Counted from the stretch's first letter, positions 44,847 to 53,497 are shown. The stretch is 64,000 bases of DNA from Bailinhaonella thermotolerans (GCF_003594875.1 NZ_QZEY01000002.1:682001-746000); one strand, 5' to 3'. Numbers and translations are program-made. The notes: generated by a model from the sequence alone, not told the origin.

Positions 44847-45665
44847 ATGTCCACACCACCGCCCCGGCGGCGAGCGCCGGGCATGAGTCCCGCGGAGCGG
44901 CGGGAGATGATCGTGCGGGTCGCCCTCCCCCTGGTCACCGAGTACGGCACGGCCGTGACCACCAGCCAGATCGCGCGCGCGGCCGGGATCGGCGAGGCGA
45001 CGATCTTCCGGGTCTTCGCCGACAAGGACGAGCTGATCGACGCGTGCGTGCACGAGGCGCTGCGCGGCGACCACGTGATCAACGAGGTCCGGGCGATCCC
45101 GCTGGACCAGCCGCTGGAGGCGCGGCTGCGCGAGGCCGCGGCGGCGATGGAGGCCTATCTGGCCCGCATGGGCGCGGTGCTCGGCGCGCTGCGCGCCGGC
45201 GGCCGCCGCGGCCGGCGCGGCTGGCCCGGCCCGGCGAACGAGGAGGCCGGAGCGCGCGGGAGCGGCGGGAACGGCGGGAAGGGCGGGAAGGGCGCGGACG
45301 CGCCGGCGGAGGAGGCCGGCGGGCGGCCTGGGCCGGGCCGCCCGCGGCCGGAGGATGGGCTCGGCCACCGGCCCGGCGGGCGCGAGGAGGCGCTGGCGCG
45401 GACCGTCGAGGCCGTGGCCGAGCTGTTCGAGCCCGACCGGGACCGCCTCCGCCTGCCTCCGGAGAAGCTAGCCGCGATCTTCATGCACCTGGGCTTCGAC
45501 CGCGCGCGGCGCTCCGGCGAGGGGCTCGCGGCGGGCCCCTCCCTCGACGACGCCATCACCGTGTTCCTGCACGGCGCCCTCGTCCCCGGCGACGCCCCCC
45601 ACGGCGCCACCGACGCCACCGGCACCACCGACGGCACCGACGGCACCGACGGCACCGAGGACTGA
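44847..45665 (+). CDS. TetR family transcriptional regulator with Gly-rich insertion
   Basis: A 272-aa TetR-type repressor. The DNA-binding domain (about 12-60) reads ERREMIVRVALPLVTEYG then TTSQIARAAGIGEATIFRVFADKDELIDACV, a clean TetR helix-turn-helix. The ligand domain is interrupted at about 115-175 by a Gly/Arg/Pro-rich low-complexity segment (GARGSGGNGGKGGKGAD and more), then resumes with EALARTVEAVAELFEPDRD and an IFMHLGFDRARRSGEG helix. The C-terminus ends in a Thr/Asp/Gly repeat (GTDGTDGTED) coded by 9-bp repeats. It probably represses itself and the divergent monooxygenase. Confidence 0.85.
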   Translation: MSTPPPRRRAPGMSPAERREMIVRVALPLVTEYGTAVTTSQIARAAGIGEATIFRVFADKDELIDACVHEALRGDHVINEVRAIPLDQPLEARLREAAAAMEAYLARMGAVLGALRAGGRRGRRGWPGPANEEAGARGSGGNGGKGGKGADAPAEEAGGRPGPGRPRPEDGLGHRPGGREEALARTVEAVAELFEPDRDRLRLPPEKLAAIFMHLGFDRARRSGEGLAAGPSLDDAITVFLHGALVPGDAPHGATDATGTTDGTDGTDGTED

Positions 45666-45668
45666 ACC

Positions 45669-46043
45669 ATGCCGGTCACGCTGAACCACACCATCGTCCC
45701 CGCCTACGACAACGACGAGGCCGCGGGCTTCTTCGCCGGGATCATGGGCCTGGAGCGCCTGCCCCCGGCCGGGGCCCGCCGCCACTTCGCCCCCGTGCGC
45801 GTCAACGAGACCCTCACCCTCGACTTCATGACCGTCGAGGACCCCCACGGCCTCCACCTGGCCTTCGACGTGGACCCCGCCACCTTCGACGCCGTCCTCG
45901 CCCGCCCGCGCCGCGCGGCCGTGCCGTACGGCAACAGCCCCGCGGACCGGGCCAACGCGCGGGTGGACAGCCCCTGGGGCGGCCGGGTCGCCTACTTCGA
46001 GGACCGCGCGGGCGACCTCTACGAGGTCATCTCCCCGCGGTAG
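45669..46043 (+). CDS. VOC family (glyoxalase/dioxygenase-like) protein
   Basis: A 124-aa single-domain protein of the vicinal oxygen chelate fold: LNHTIVPAYDNDEAAGFFAGIMGLER starts the first module, and WGGRVAYFEDRAGDLYEVISPR gives the C-terminal Glu metal ligand, with His7 as the probable first ligand. The reaction is unknown; family members include glyoxalases, extradiol dioxygenases and antibiotic-binding proteins. It starts 3 bp after the tetR stop with GAGGA inside tetR, so it is in the tetR operon. Confidence 0.82.
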   Translation: MPVTLNHTIVPAYDNDEAAGFFAGIMGLERLPPAGARRHFAPVRVNETLTLDFMTVEDPHGLHLAFDVDPATFDAVLARPRRAAVPYGNSPADRANARVDSPWGGRVAYFEDRAGDLYEVISPR

Positions 46044-46075
46044 CCCGACCCGGCAGACCCGGCCCGGGGAGAACG

Positions 46076-46113
46076 CGAAAGGGGGATCCGGACGGGTCCG
46101 GATCCCCCTTTCG
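46076..46113. terminator. Perfect 17-bp bidirectional terminator
   Basis: Arms CGAAAGGGGGATCCGGA (46076-46092) and TCCGGATCCCCCTTTCG (46097-46113) with a 4-nt loop lie between the convergent VOC and nrdJ genes. The AAA/TTT at the stem base supplies a short T run in both directions. Confidence 0.85.
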
Positions 46114-46126
46114 TTCAGCGGGTGGG

Positions 46127-48988
46127 CTAGCTGCAGCCGCTGGTGCTGCCGCAGCCCTCGCAGACGTAGCAGCTCCCGGCGGGGCGCATCTTGGTGCCGC
46201 AGGTCATGCAGAGCGGGGCGTCGTCTGCGGTGCGGGCCTGGTGGCTCTCCAGGGTCGTGCCGGGACGGGACGCGGGCTCGATCGTGACCGGCTTGGGCGC
46301 GGCGGCCGGCCTGGGCTGCTCGACCGGGGCCGACTGGGCCAGGGACTCGGGGTCCACGACCTCCTGGAGCGTGGCCGGGTCCACGACCTCCTGGAGGGAG
46401 GCGGGGTCCTCGCCGCGCTGCTGGGCGGCGCGCTCGGCCGCGGACAGGATGCCGAGGGCGACGCGCTCGTCGTACGGCAGGTAGTCCAGGGCCAGGCGGC
46501 GGAAGATGTAGTCCATCACCGAGGCGGCCAGGCGGATGTCCGGGTCGTCGGTCATGCCGGCCGGGTCGAACCGCATGTTCACGAACTTGGAGACGTAGGT
46601 CTCCAGCGGGACGCCGTGCTGGAGGCCGATGGAGATGGCCACCGAGAACGCGTCCATGACGCCCGCCAGGGTCGAGCCCTGCTTGGACATCTTGAGGAAG
46701 ACCTCGCCCAGCCCGTCGTCGGGGTAGCTGGAGGCCGTCATGTAGCCCTCGGCGCCGCCGACGGAGAAGGACGTGGTGATGCTCGGGCGCTGCTTGGGCA
46801 GGCGCTTGCGGGTCGGGCGCGGGGCCTCGGCGACGGCGGCCGGGGCGGGGGCCTCGGCGGCGGTCTCCTTGGCGTCCTTCTTGGCGATGGACAGCGGCTG
46901 GCCGACCTTGCAGTTGTCGCGGTAGACGGCCAGCGCCTTGAGGCCGAGCTTCCAGCCCTCCATGTAGACCTGCTCGATGTCCTCGACGGTCGCGGACTCG
47001 GGCAGGTTGACGGTCTTGCTGATCGCGCCGGACAGGAACGGCTGCACCGCGGCCATCATGCGGACGTGGCCCATGGGCGCGATCGCCCGCTCGCCCATCG
47101 CGCAGTCGAAGACCTCGTAGTGCTCCTGCTTGAGGCCCGGGGCGTCCACGACGTGGCCGTGCTCGGCGATGTAGGCGACGATCGCCTCGACCTGCTCCTC
47201 CTGGTAGCCCAGCTTGCGCAGGGCCCGGGGGACGGTCTGGTTGACGATCTGCATGGAGCCGCCGCCGACCAGCTTCTTGAACTTGACCAGCGCCAGGTCC
47301 GGCTCGATGCCGGTGGTGTCGCAGTCCATCATCAGGCCGATGGTGCCGGTCGGGGCCAGCAGCGACGCCTGCGCGTTGCGGTAGCCGTTCTTCTCACCGA
47401 GCTTGAGGCACTGCGCCCACTGCTTGGTGGCCTCGGTGTGGATCGTGCGGTCCATGATGCCGACGGTCCGCAGGTCGTCGTTGGCGGCGGCGTGCTTGCG
47501 CATGACCCGCTTGTGCGGCTCGGCGTTGCGGGCGTAGCCGTCGTACGGCCCGACGACGCCGGCCAGCTCCGCGCTGCGCCGGTAGGAGACGCCGGTCATG
47601 AGGCTGGTGATCGCCGCGGCGACGGCCTGGCCGCCCGGGGAGTCGTACGCGTGGCCGGTGGCCATCAGCAGCGCGCCGAGGTTGGCGTAGCCGATGCCGA
47701 GCTGGCGGTAGGCGCGGGTGGTCTCGGCGATCTTCTCGGTCGGGAAGTCGGCGAAGGTGATCGAGATGTCCATCGCCGTGATGATCAGCTCGGTGATCTT
47801 CACGAAGCGCCGGACGTCGAAGGAGCCGTCGTCCTGGAGGAACTTCAGCAGGTTGATCGAGGCCAGGTTGCAGGAGGAGTTGTCCAGGTGGACGTACTCG
47901 CTGCAGGGGTTGCTGGCGGTGATCCGGCCGGTCTCGGGCGTGGTGTGCCAGTCGTTGATCGTGTCGTCGTACTGGATGCCCGGGTCGGCGCACTCCCAGG
48001 CGGCCTTGGCCATCTTGTGGAAGAGGTCCTTGGCGTCCACCTCGGAGATGACCTCGCCGGTGGTACGGCTGCGCAGCCCGAACTTGCCGCCCGCCTCGAC
48101 GGCGCGCATGTACTCGTCGGAGACGCGGACGGAGTTGTTGGCGTTCTGGTACTGGACGGAGGTGATGTCCTTGCCGCCCAGGTCCATGTCGTAGCCGGCG
48201 TCGCGCAGGGCCCGGATCTTGTCCTCTTCGCGGGCCTTGGTCTCGATGAACTCCTCGACGTCGGGGTGGTCCACGTCGAGGACGACCATCTTGGCCGCCC
48301 GGCGGGTCGCGCCGCCGGACTTGATGGTCCCGGCGGAGGCGTCGGCGCCGCGCATGAACGACACCGGGCCGCTGGCCGTGCCGCCGCTGGAGAGCAGCTC
48401 CTTGCTGGAGCGGATGCGGGAGAGGTTGACGCCGGAGCCGGAGCCGCCCTTGAAGATCAGGCCCTCCTCCTTGTACCACTCCAGGATCGACTCCATCGTG
48501 TCGTCCACGGCGAGGATGAAACAGGCGCTGACCTGCTGCGGGGAGGAGGTGCCGACGTTGAACCAGACCGGGGAGTTGAAGCTGAAGATCTGGTGGATCA
48601 GGGCGTACTTGAGCTCGTGGTCGAAGATCTCGGCGTCCTCGTCGGTGGCGAAGTAGCCGTTCTCGCGACCGGTCCGGGTGTACACGCCGACGACGCGGTC
48701 CACGAGCTGCTTGAGGCTCTGCTCACGCTGCGGCGTGCCCACGGCGCCGCGGAAGTACTTGGTGGTGACGATGTTGGCCGCGTTCACCGACCAGAAGTCG
48801 GGGAACTCCACGCCGCGCTGCTCGAAGTTGACCGAGCCGTCCCGCCAGTTCGTCATGACGACGTCGCGGCGTTCCCAGCGGACCTCGTCGTACGGATGCA
48901 CGCCCGCGGTGGTGTGGACACGCTCCATGCGCAGTCCCTTGCGGGCGCCCTTCCCACGGGTCGCCGAGCCGCTGACCGTCTCCGTCAT
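46127..48988 (-). CDS. nrdJ: Adenosylcobalamin-dependent (class II) ribonucleotide reductase
   Basis: A 953-aa class II reductase that makes deoxyribonucleotides using B12, oxygen-independently. Seen in the sequence: SACFILAVDDTMESILEWYKEEGLIFKGGSGSG (substrate/Cys region), NPCSEYVHLDNSSCNLASINL (thiyl/active-site loop), TGTIGLMMDCDTTGIEPD, and a C-terminal zinc-ribbon-like tail CMTCGTKMRPAGSCYVCEGCGSTSGCS carrying the redox cysteines. A near-C-terminal linker repeats LQEVVDP twice. Start ATG at 48988 follows GGGGGAGG. The stop is 64 bp before... the reverse-strand terminator; nrdR lies 64 bp upstream, giving the nrdR-nrdJ operon known in Streptomyces. Regulation by NrdR is expected. Confidence 0.96.
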   Translation of the reverse strand: MTETVSGSATRGKGARKGLRMERVHTTAGVHPYDEVRWERRDVVMTNWRDGSVNFEQRGVEFPDFWSVNAANIVTTKYFRGAVGTPQREQSLKQLVDRVVGVYTRTGRENGYFATDEDAEIFDHELKYALIHQIFSFNSPVWFNVGTSSPQQVSACFILAVDDTMESILEWYKEEGLIFKGGSGSGVNLSRIRSSKELLSSGGTASGPVSFMRGADASAGTIKSGGATRRAAKMVVLDVDHPDVEEFIETKAREEDKIRALRDAGYDMDLGGKDITSVQYQNANNSVRVSDEYMRAVEAGGKFGLRSRTTGEVISEVDAKDLFHKMAKAAWECADPGIQYDDTINDWHTTPETGRITASNPCSEYVHLDNSSCNLASINLLKFLQDDGSFDVRRFVKITELIITAMDISITFADFPTEKIAETTRAYRQLGIGYANLGALLMATGHAYDSPGGQAVAAAITSLMTGVSYRRSAELAGVVGPYDGYARNAEPHKRVMRKHAAANDDLRTVGIMDRTIHTEATKQWAQCLKLGEKNGYRNAQASLLAPTGTIGLMMDCDTTGIEPDLALVKFKKLVGGGSMQIVNQTVPRALRKLGYQEEQVEAIVAYIAEHGHVVDAPGLKQEHYEVFDCAMGERAIAPMGHVRMMAAVQPFLSGAISKTVNLPESATVEDIEQVYMEGWKLGLKALAVYRDNCKVGQPLSIAKKDAKETAAEAPAPAAVAEAPRPTRKRLPKQRPSITTSFSVGGAEGYMTASSYPDDGLGEVFLKMSKQGSTLAGVMDAFSVAISIGLQHGVPLETYVSKFVNMRFDPAGMTDDPDIRLAASVMDYIFRRLALDYLPYDERVALGILSAAERAAQQRGEDPASLQEVVDPATLQEVVDPESLAQSAPVEQPRPAAAPKPVTIEPASRPGTTLESHQARTADDAPLCMTCGTKMRPAGSCYVCEGCGSTSGCS

Positions 48989-49052
48989 GACCTCCCCCTC
49001 CCCAGGGCCCGTCCTCCGGGCCCACATAGTGAAAACCTGTGCAGCGCGCCGC

Positions 49053-49517
49053 TCAGTCCCCCGGCGCGGGGGCGCGTTCCTTGCGCAGCCGTTCGATCTC
49101 GGCCTCGAAGTCCGCGAGCGTCTCGAAGCTCCGGTAGACCGACGCGAACCGCAGATAGGCCACCTCGTCCAGCTCCCGCAGCGGCCCCAGGATCGCCAGC
49201 CCGACCTCGTGCGCGGGGATCTCGGCGGCACCGGTCGCCCGGATGCTCTCCTCGACCCGCTGCCCGAGCTTGGCCAGCGCGTCCTCGGTCACCGGCCGGC
49301 CCTGGCAGGCGCGCCGCACCCCGGCGATGACCTTCTCCCGGGAGAACGGCTCGGTGACCCCGCTGCGCTTGCCCACCATCAGCAGCACCGTCTCCTGCGT
49401 CGTGAACCGGCGTCCGCACGCGGGACAGGTGCGACGGCGGCGGATGGCCGCGCCGTCCTCGGTGGACCTGCTGTCGATGACCCTGCTGTCCGCGTGGCGG
49501 CAGAACGGGCAGTGCAT
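49053..49517 (-). CDS. nrdR: Transcriptional repressor NrdR
   Basis: A 154-aa NrdR. The N-terminal zinc ribbon [22 protein letters not shown]...[14 protein letters not shown] is followed by the ATP-cone ([29 protein letters not shown], about 50-140) and the tail [23 protein letters not shown]. It senses ATP/dATP and represses ribonucleotide reductase genes. ATG at 49517 has GGAGG 8 nt upstream. It is the first gene of nrdRJ and is preceded by a pair of NrdR-box-like sites, implying autoregulation. Confidence 0.96.
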   Translation of the reverse strand: MHCPFCRHADSRVIDSRSTEDGAAIRRRRTCPACGRRFTTQETVLLMVGKRSGVTEPFSREKVIAGVRRACQGRPVTEDALAKLGQRVEESIRATGAAEIPAHEVGLAILGPLRELDEVAYLRFASVYRSFETLADFEAEIERLRKERAPAPGD

Positions 49518-49533
49518 TCCGACGCCTCCCTGG

Positions 49534-49582
49534 AACACAAGGTCTGGTGAACTACACCGATGTAACTACTACATCTTGTGGT
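49534..49582. promoter_or_regulatory. Pair of NrdR-box-like sites, 33 bp apart
   Basis: AACACAAGGTCTGGTG (49534-49549) and TACTACATCTTGTGGT (49567-49582) both resemble the 16-bp dyad ACAC-WATATW-GTGT type box bound by NrdR. Start-to-start spacing is 33 bp, about three helical turns, as in known NrdR target promoters. They lie 17-65 bp before the nrdR start, in an AT-rich patch likely to contain the promoter. Confidence 0.75.
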
Positions 49583-49589
49583 CCAACCG

Positions 49590-50405
49590 TAGAAGCGTGG
49601 CAGCCCTTACGCAAGTCGGCGCGGGCCCGCGGGTCGATACCCCCTGCTCAGCAGGCACACCCGTCACGCGTTCGGCGTGTCGCCCGCTCCGGGAGCCGTC
49701 CCGGGGGCCCGGGAGCACCGCCCGGGCGCCCTCCGGAACAAGGGCCGCGGAGGAGTCTCGCACGCCCCGGCCCCCTTGCGCATCTCGGGGTCCGGCCGCC
49801 CTCCGCGAATCCCTACGTGCCCACCCTTGTCGCCGCCCACACCCCCTCCCACCAGGTATTACGCTTCCTCCCTCCATGCCCCGAACGACCCGGAGCGCCC
49901 CCGTGGACCGCCTCCGCCCGGCCGCCCCGCGGCGCTCCTCGCCGCGCCCGGCGGCGGCCGTACGCCGGGGGCCCGGGGCCGGATCCGCACGCGCCGGCGG
50001 GTCCCCGTCCCGGGGGCCGGGGAGAGGCGGGCGGCGCGGGCGGGCGGGCGCGCCCCGCCGGGCCGTACGGCACGCGCGCGGGGCGGGAAGCCCTGTCCCG
50101 CAGGGGCGGGCGGCCGCCCTCCACCGGGAGGGCGGAGATCTCCCGGCCCGAGGTCACAACTTCATCACTGATTCACCCGCGCCGGGCCGCCCGGTCGGGA
50201 GGCGAGGGGCCGGGGCGGCGTGAGGGCGGGCACCGGAGCGGCGCGGCGGGAGGTGAGCCCCCGCGGGGTGAGGGCGATCCTCGCGCGGCGACGCCGTGGT
50301 CCTGGGGCGTTCGAACCCGCATGGTGCCGCCCCGGGGCGGCGCGGGGCCGTCCGGGGCGATCGGGGATCGGGATCGGGCGGGGCCAGGGCGGGGCCAGGG
50401 CGGGG
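49590..50405. other. 816-bp intergenic region without a recognised gene
   Basis: It lies between nrdR (5' side) and the 3' end of the LysM gene. Frames on both strands give Pro/Arg/Gly strings only. A GCCGTACGGC element is at 50063-50072. A tTCGAACCC motif at 50310 looks like a tRNA T-loop but no tRNA fold surrounds it. Three copies of an 11-bp unit GGGGCCAGGGC (50380-50390, 50391-50401, 50402-50412) end over the LysM stop codon. Confidence 0.5.
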
Positions 50406-50858
50406 CTAGGGCGTGGAGGGGGCCGGGATGTAGAGGCGGGCGCCGGGCTGGATCACCGAGGTGTCCAGGGCGTTGAGGCGCATGATGGCGTGGACGGTGC
50501 GGGCGGGGTCCTCGGCCGGGGCGACCTGGTGGGCGATCTCCCAGAGGGTGTCGCCGGACTGGACGGTGACCCAGGGCAGGCCCTGGTGGGACGGCGGCAC
50601 GGCGGGGGCGGAGCGGGCGGGGGCGCGCGTGCCGAGCCAGACGGCGGCCAGCAGCACCGGGAGCGCGGCGGCCACGAGGACGGCGCGCCCGCGGCGGGTC
50701 AGGCGCAGGGGCGGGAGCGGGCGCAGCGGATCCCGCCCGGGGCGGGGGCCCGGCGCGGGGCGGCGGGGCCCGCGGGCCGCCGGGGAGGGACGGCGGGCGC
50801 GGGGCCTGGCGGGGGCGCTCAGCGCCGGGCGGGGGCGTGGCGGAAGCGTCGCATGCAT
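50406..50858 (-). CDS. LysM-domain membrane protein, SOS-regulated cell-division suppressor candidate
   Basis: A 150-aa protein: a Pro/Arg-rich cytoplasmic region (1-70), one TM helix (RRGRAVLVAAALPVLLAAVWL, about 70-90) and a C-terminal LysM peptidoglycan-binding domain (VTVQSGDTLWEIAHQVAP...VIQPGARLYIP, about 105-147). In mycobacteria and corynebacteria the gene divergent from lexA (ChiZ/Rv2719c, DivS) encodes a small LysM or one-TM protein induced by DNA damage that delays division. Position next to lexA, topology and a LexA-type box 85 bp upstream support the same role here. ATG at 50858 has GAGAGG 6 nt upstream. The function is inferred from context. Confidence 0.8.
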   Translation of the reverse strand: MHATLPPRPRPALSAPARPRARRPSPAARGPRRPAPGPRPGRDPLRPLPPLRLTRRGRAVLVAAALPVLLAAVWLGTRAPARSAPAVPPSHQGLPWVTVQSGDTLWEIAHQVAPAEDPARTVHAIMRLNALDTSVIQPGARLYIPAPSTP

Positions 50859-50942
50859 GTGGACCTCTCTCGTTCGGGCCTCGCGCGCGGAGAAATCCCA
50901 GAACACACGCGCGAAACTTCACGAAATCGAACGCCACAGCGA

Positions 50943-50958
50943 TCGAACTTACGTACGA
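50943..50958. promoter_or_regulatory. LexA (SOS) box near the LysM gene
   Basis: TCGAACTTACGTACGA matches the actinobacterial SOS consensus TCGAAC-N4-GTTCGA except for one base (GTACGA). It lies 85 bp upstream of the LysM start and 129 bp upstream of lexA. Confidence 0.65.
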
Positions 50959-50994
50959 TGTTCTACACCACGGCGACGGCGAAATCGATGACAT

Positions 50995-51010
50995 TCGAAC
51001 CGATGTTTGA
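50995..51010. promoter_or_regulatory. LexA (SOS) box near lexA
   Basis: TCGAACCGATGTTTGA matches TCGAAC-N4-GTTCGA with one change (GTTTGA). It lies 77 bp upstream of the lexA start, in an AT-rich patch that also holds the likely lexA promoter; autoregulation is expected. The two boxes are 52 bp apart. Confidence 0.8.
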
Positions 51011-51086
51011 TATTGATCTTCGAGGCCGATAGCGTCGTTGGTGGCGGGATCGGGTGTGTCCAGATTTCAACGCAGCAGGTGGTCAG

Positions 51087-51818
51087 ATGAGCGAGCAGAG
51101 TGAACGCAAGACGCCCCGGAGCCCGGGGCGACCTACGACCGTTTACGAGATGCCGGCGGCCCAGTTGGACGACAGCGGCCTGACCGTGCGGCAACGCCGC
51201 GTGCTCGAAGTGATCCGCGACTCGGTCGAGCGCAGGGGCTACCCCCCCTCGATGCGCGAGATCGGCGAGGCGGTCGGCCTGACCAGCACGTCCAGCGTGT
51301 CCCACCAGCTCAGCGCGTTGCAGCGCAAGGGCTTCCTGCGCCGTGACCCGCACCGCCCGCGCGCAGTCGAGGTGCGCCTGCCCGGCGAGCCCGCGCTCGC
51401 GGGCAACGCCGAGGCCGAGGACGGCGCCGTCGGCCGTCCCGCGGCGGCCTACGTGCCGGTCGTGGGCCGCATCGCCGCCGGTGGCCCGATCCTCGCCGAG
51501 GAGGCGATCGAGGACGTGTTCGCGCTTCCCAAGCAGCTCGTCGGCGAGGGCACGCTCTTCCTGCTCAAGGTCCAGGGCGACTCGATGATCGACGCCGCGA
51601 TCGCCGACGGCGACTGGGTGGTGGTCCGCCAGCAGCCGGTGGCCGACAACGGCGACATCGTGGCCGCGCTGATCGACGGCGAGGCGACGGTCAAGACGTT
51701 CAAGCGCAAGGACGACGGGCACGTGTGGCTGCTCCCCCACAACCCCGCCTACGACCCCATCCCCGGTGACGAGGCCTCCATCCTCGGCCGGGTCGTCGCC
51801 GTCCTGCGCCGCGTCTGA
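51087..51818 (+). CDS. lexA: SOS repressor LexA
   Basis: A 243-aa LexA. The N-terminal winged helix ([47 protein letters not shown]) recognises SOS boxes. The self-cleavage site Ala-Gly is in [12 protein letters not shown]; the catalytic Ser is in [11 protein letters not shown] and the Lys in EATVKTFKR. RecA filaments trigger cleavage and release of DNA-damage genes. ATG at 51087 has AGGTGG upstream. The protein carries an N-terminal Ser/Arg-rich extension of about 25 residues, common in actinobacteria. It diverges from the LysM gene. Confidence 0.97.
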   Translation: MSEQSERKTPRSPGRPTTVYEMPAAQLDDSGLTVRQRRVLEVIRDSVERRGYPPSMREIGEAVGLTSTSSVSHQLSALQRKGFLRRDPHRPRAVEVRLPGEPALAGNAEAEDGAVGRPAAAYVPVVGRIAAGGPILAEEAIEDVFALPKQLVGEGTLFLLKVQGDSMIDAAIADGDWVVVRQQPVADNGDIVAALIDGEATVKTFKRKDDGHVWLLPHNPAYDPIPGDEASILGRVVAVLRRV

Positions 51819-51918
51819 CACGCCCCTCCGGCGCCCGCCGCGCCGGCCGCACCCGAGGGCGACGCTTCCCGCGCGCTCTCGGGTCCGGCGCCGCGCGGCC
51901 ACGCCGCGACCCCGCCGT

Positions 51919-52029
51919 GCCGTACGGCCCCGCCGTACACCTCGGCCGGCCCCTTGCCGTACGGCCCCGCCGCACACCGCGCACGGATTCCAGGCCGTAC
52001 GGCCCTGCCGGGACTCCATGCCGCACGGC
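51919..52029. repeat. Degenerate GCCGTACGGC array downstream of lexA
   Basis: Exact copies at 51919-51928, 51956-51965 and 51994-52003 (spacings 37 and 38 bp), plus GCCGCACGGC at 52020-52029. Flanking bases (TTGCCGTACGGCCCCGCC) are partly repeated as well. The array starts 100 bp after the lexA stop codon; no gene is seen between 51819 and 52169. Confidence 0.8.
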
Positions 52030-52169
52030 CTCGCCCCCCGCACCCGGCGCGCGCCCTTGCCGGGGATCGCCCTCCAGATCGTGATCGCTTCGTGCCGTCA
52101 TGGGCGGTTGGTGCGGATTCGGGCGGGTATTCAGGTGCGGGCGAGGACCACGACGACGGAGGTGGCGCG

Positions 52170-53417
52170 GTGAGCGTGCGCGGAGGTCCGCCCGGGGACG
52201 CGCTGAACCCGGCGGGGAGGCGGGACCCGCGGGCCTGGGACCACCGGGGCATGGGCGACTCGCCGTTCGAGGACCTCGACGTTCAGTCGCTCGCCGCGCG
52301 CGACGGCATGAAGTGGTCCAAGGCCGAGCCGGGCACGATCGCCTGCTGGGTCGCCGACATGGACTTCCCCGTCCCGCCGCCGGTCCGCGAGGCGCTGATC
52401 CGGCGCGTCGACACCGACCTCGGCTATCCCGCGTGGGCCATCGGCGAGGCCCAGAACCCCCTGGCGCCCGCGTTCGCCGAGCGGATGGAGCGGCGGTACG
52501 GCTGGCGCCCCGACCCCGCCCACGTGCGCTGCTACAACGACATCAACCAGGCGCTCCAGGTCGTCCTGGTCACGTGCACGCGCCCGGGCGACGCCGTGGC
52601 CATGCACACGCCCGCGTACACCCCGTTCCTGCAGACCCTCGGCGAGATGGAGCGGCCGCTGCTGCCGATCCCGATGGAGGAGACCTCCGAGGGCTGGGAG
52701 TTCGACCTCGACCGGCTGGACCGCGACCTGCGCGGCCGGGGATGCCGCGCGCTCGTGCTCGTCAACCCGCAGAACCCCACCGGGCGCGCGTTCCGCCGGC
52801 CCGAACTGGAGGGCCTGGCCGAGCTCGCCGAGCGCCACGACCTGCTGGTCATCGCCGACGAGATCCACGCGGACCTGACCTACGCCCCGCGCCGCCACAT
52901 CCCCTTCGCGTCGGTCTCCCCGGACGCGGCGGCGCGCACGATCACCCTCACCTCGGCGACCAAGGCCTTCAACCTCGCCGGCATCCGCTGCTGCGTCGCC
53001 CACGTCGCCCCCGCCGCCGTCCGCGAGGCCCTGGCCGCCCAGCCCCAGCACCTCTTCGGCGAGGTGAGCGTCTTCGGCGTGGACGCGACCCTGGCGGCGT
53101 GGCGGGAGGGGGACGCCTGGCTCGACGGGGCCCTGCGCGTCCTGGACCGCAACCGCCGCCTCATCGCCGAGCGGCTGCCCGTCGGGGCCCGTTACCACGT
53201 CCCCGAGGCCACCTACCTCGCCTGGCTCGACCTGCGCGCCTTCGGCCTGGGCCCCGACCCGGCGGCCCACCTGCTCGCCGAGGCCCGCGTCATGACCGTC
53301 CCCGGTCCCTCGTTCGGGCCCGGCGGCGACGGCTTCGCCCGGCTCAACTTCGCCACCTCCACCGGCGTCCTGCAGGAGATCCTGGCCCGCGTGGCCAAGG
53401 CCCTCCCCGCCCGCTGA
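52170..53417 (+). CDS. PLP-dependent aminotransferase class I/II, MalY/PatB type (cystathionine beta-lyase)
   Basis: A 415-aa (from GTG 52170) or 388-aa (from ATG 52251) fold-type I PLP enzyme. It shows MKWSKAEPGTIACWVADMDFPVPP, the hallmark of MalY/PatB C-S lyases, ALQVVLVTCTRPGDAV, LVNPQNPTGRAFR, VIADEIHADL (Asp contacting PLP) and the PLP lysine in TLTSATKAFNLAG. These enzymes split cystathionine or cysteine conjugates by beta-elimination. The GTG at 52170 is preferred because GGAGGTGG lies 8 nt upstream; the ATG gives the usual family length, so either is possible. It stands alone downstream of lexA. Confidence 0.88.
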   Translation: MSVRGGPPGDALNPAGRRDPRAWDHRGMGDSPFEDLDVQSLAARDGMKWSKAEPGTIACWVADMDFPVPPPVREALIRRVDTDLGYPAWAIGEAQNPLAPAFAERMERRYGWRPDPAHVRCYNDINQALQVVLVTCTRPGDAVAMHTPAYTPFLQTLGEMERPLLPIPMEETSEGWEFDLDRLDRDLRGRGCRALVLVNPQNPTGRAFRRPELEGLAELAERHDLLVIADEIHADLTYAPRRHIPFASVSPDAAARTITLTSATKAFNLAGIRCCVAHVAPAAVREALAAQPQHLFGEVSVFGVDATLAAWREGDAWLDGALRVLDRNRRLIAERLPVGARYHVPEATYLAWLDLRAFGLGPDPAAHLLAEARVMTVPGPSFGPGGDGFARLNFATSTGVLQEILARVAKALPAR

Positions 53418-53497
53418 GCCCCGCCCCGAGGGCACGGCCGGCCGCACGGCGCCGCCGCGTGGCCGTACGCGCGCGGGAGGGCGGCCGGAGAACGCCG

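Noticed and set aside
45044-49330. A 1428-codon open frame on the plus strand opposite nrdJ
   Set aside because: It runs antisense to the clearly conserved nrdJ and nrdR, and its product is low-complexity Val/Gly/Leu/Asp text. Long antisense frames are expected at this G+C content.
50290-50340. tRNA-like GTTCGAACCC motif
   Set aside because: The flanking bases do not form a five-pair T stem, and no acceptor, D or anticodon arms can be folded on either strand.
48989-50405. Cobalamin riboswitch upstream of nrdR/nrdJ
   Set aside because: No GCCACTG-type B12 box or matching long leader was seen; the region instead has NrdR-type dyads.
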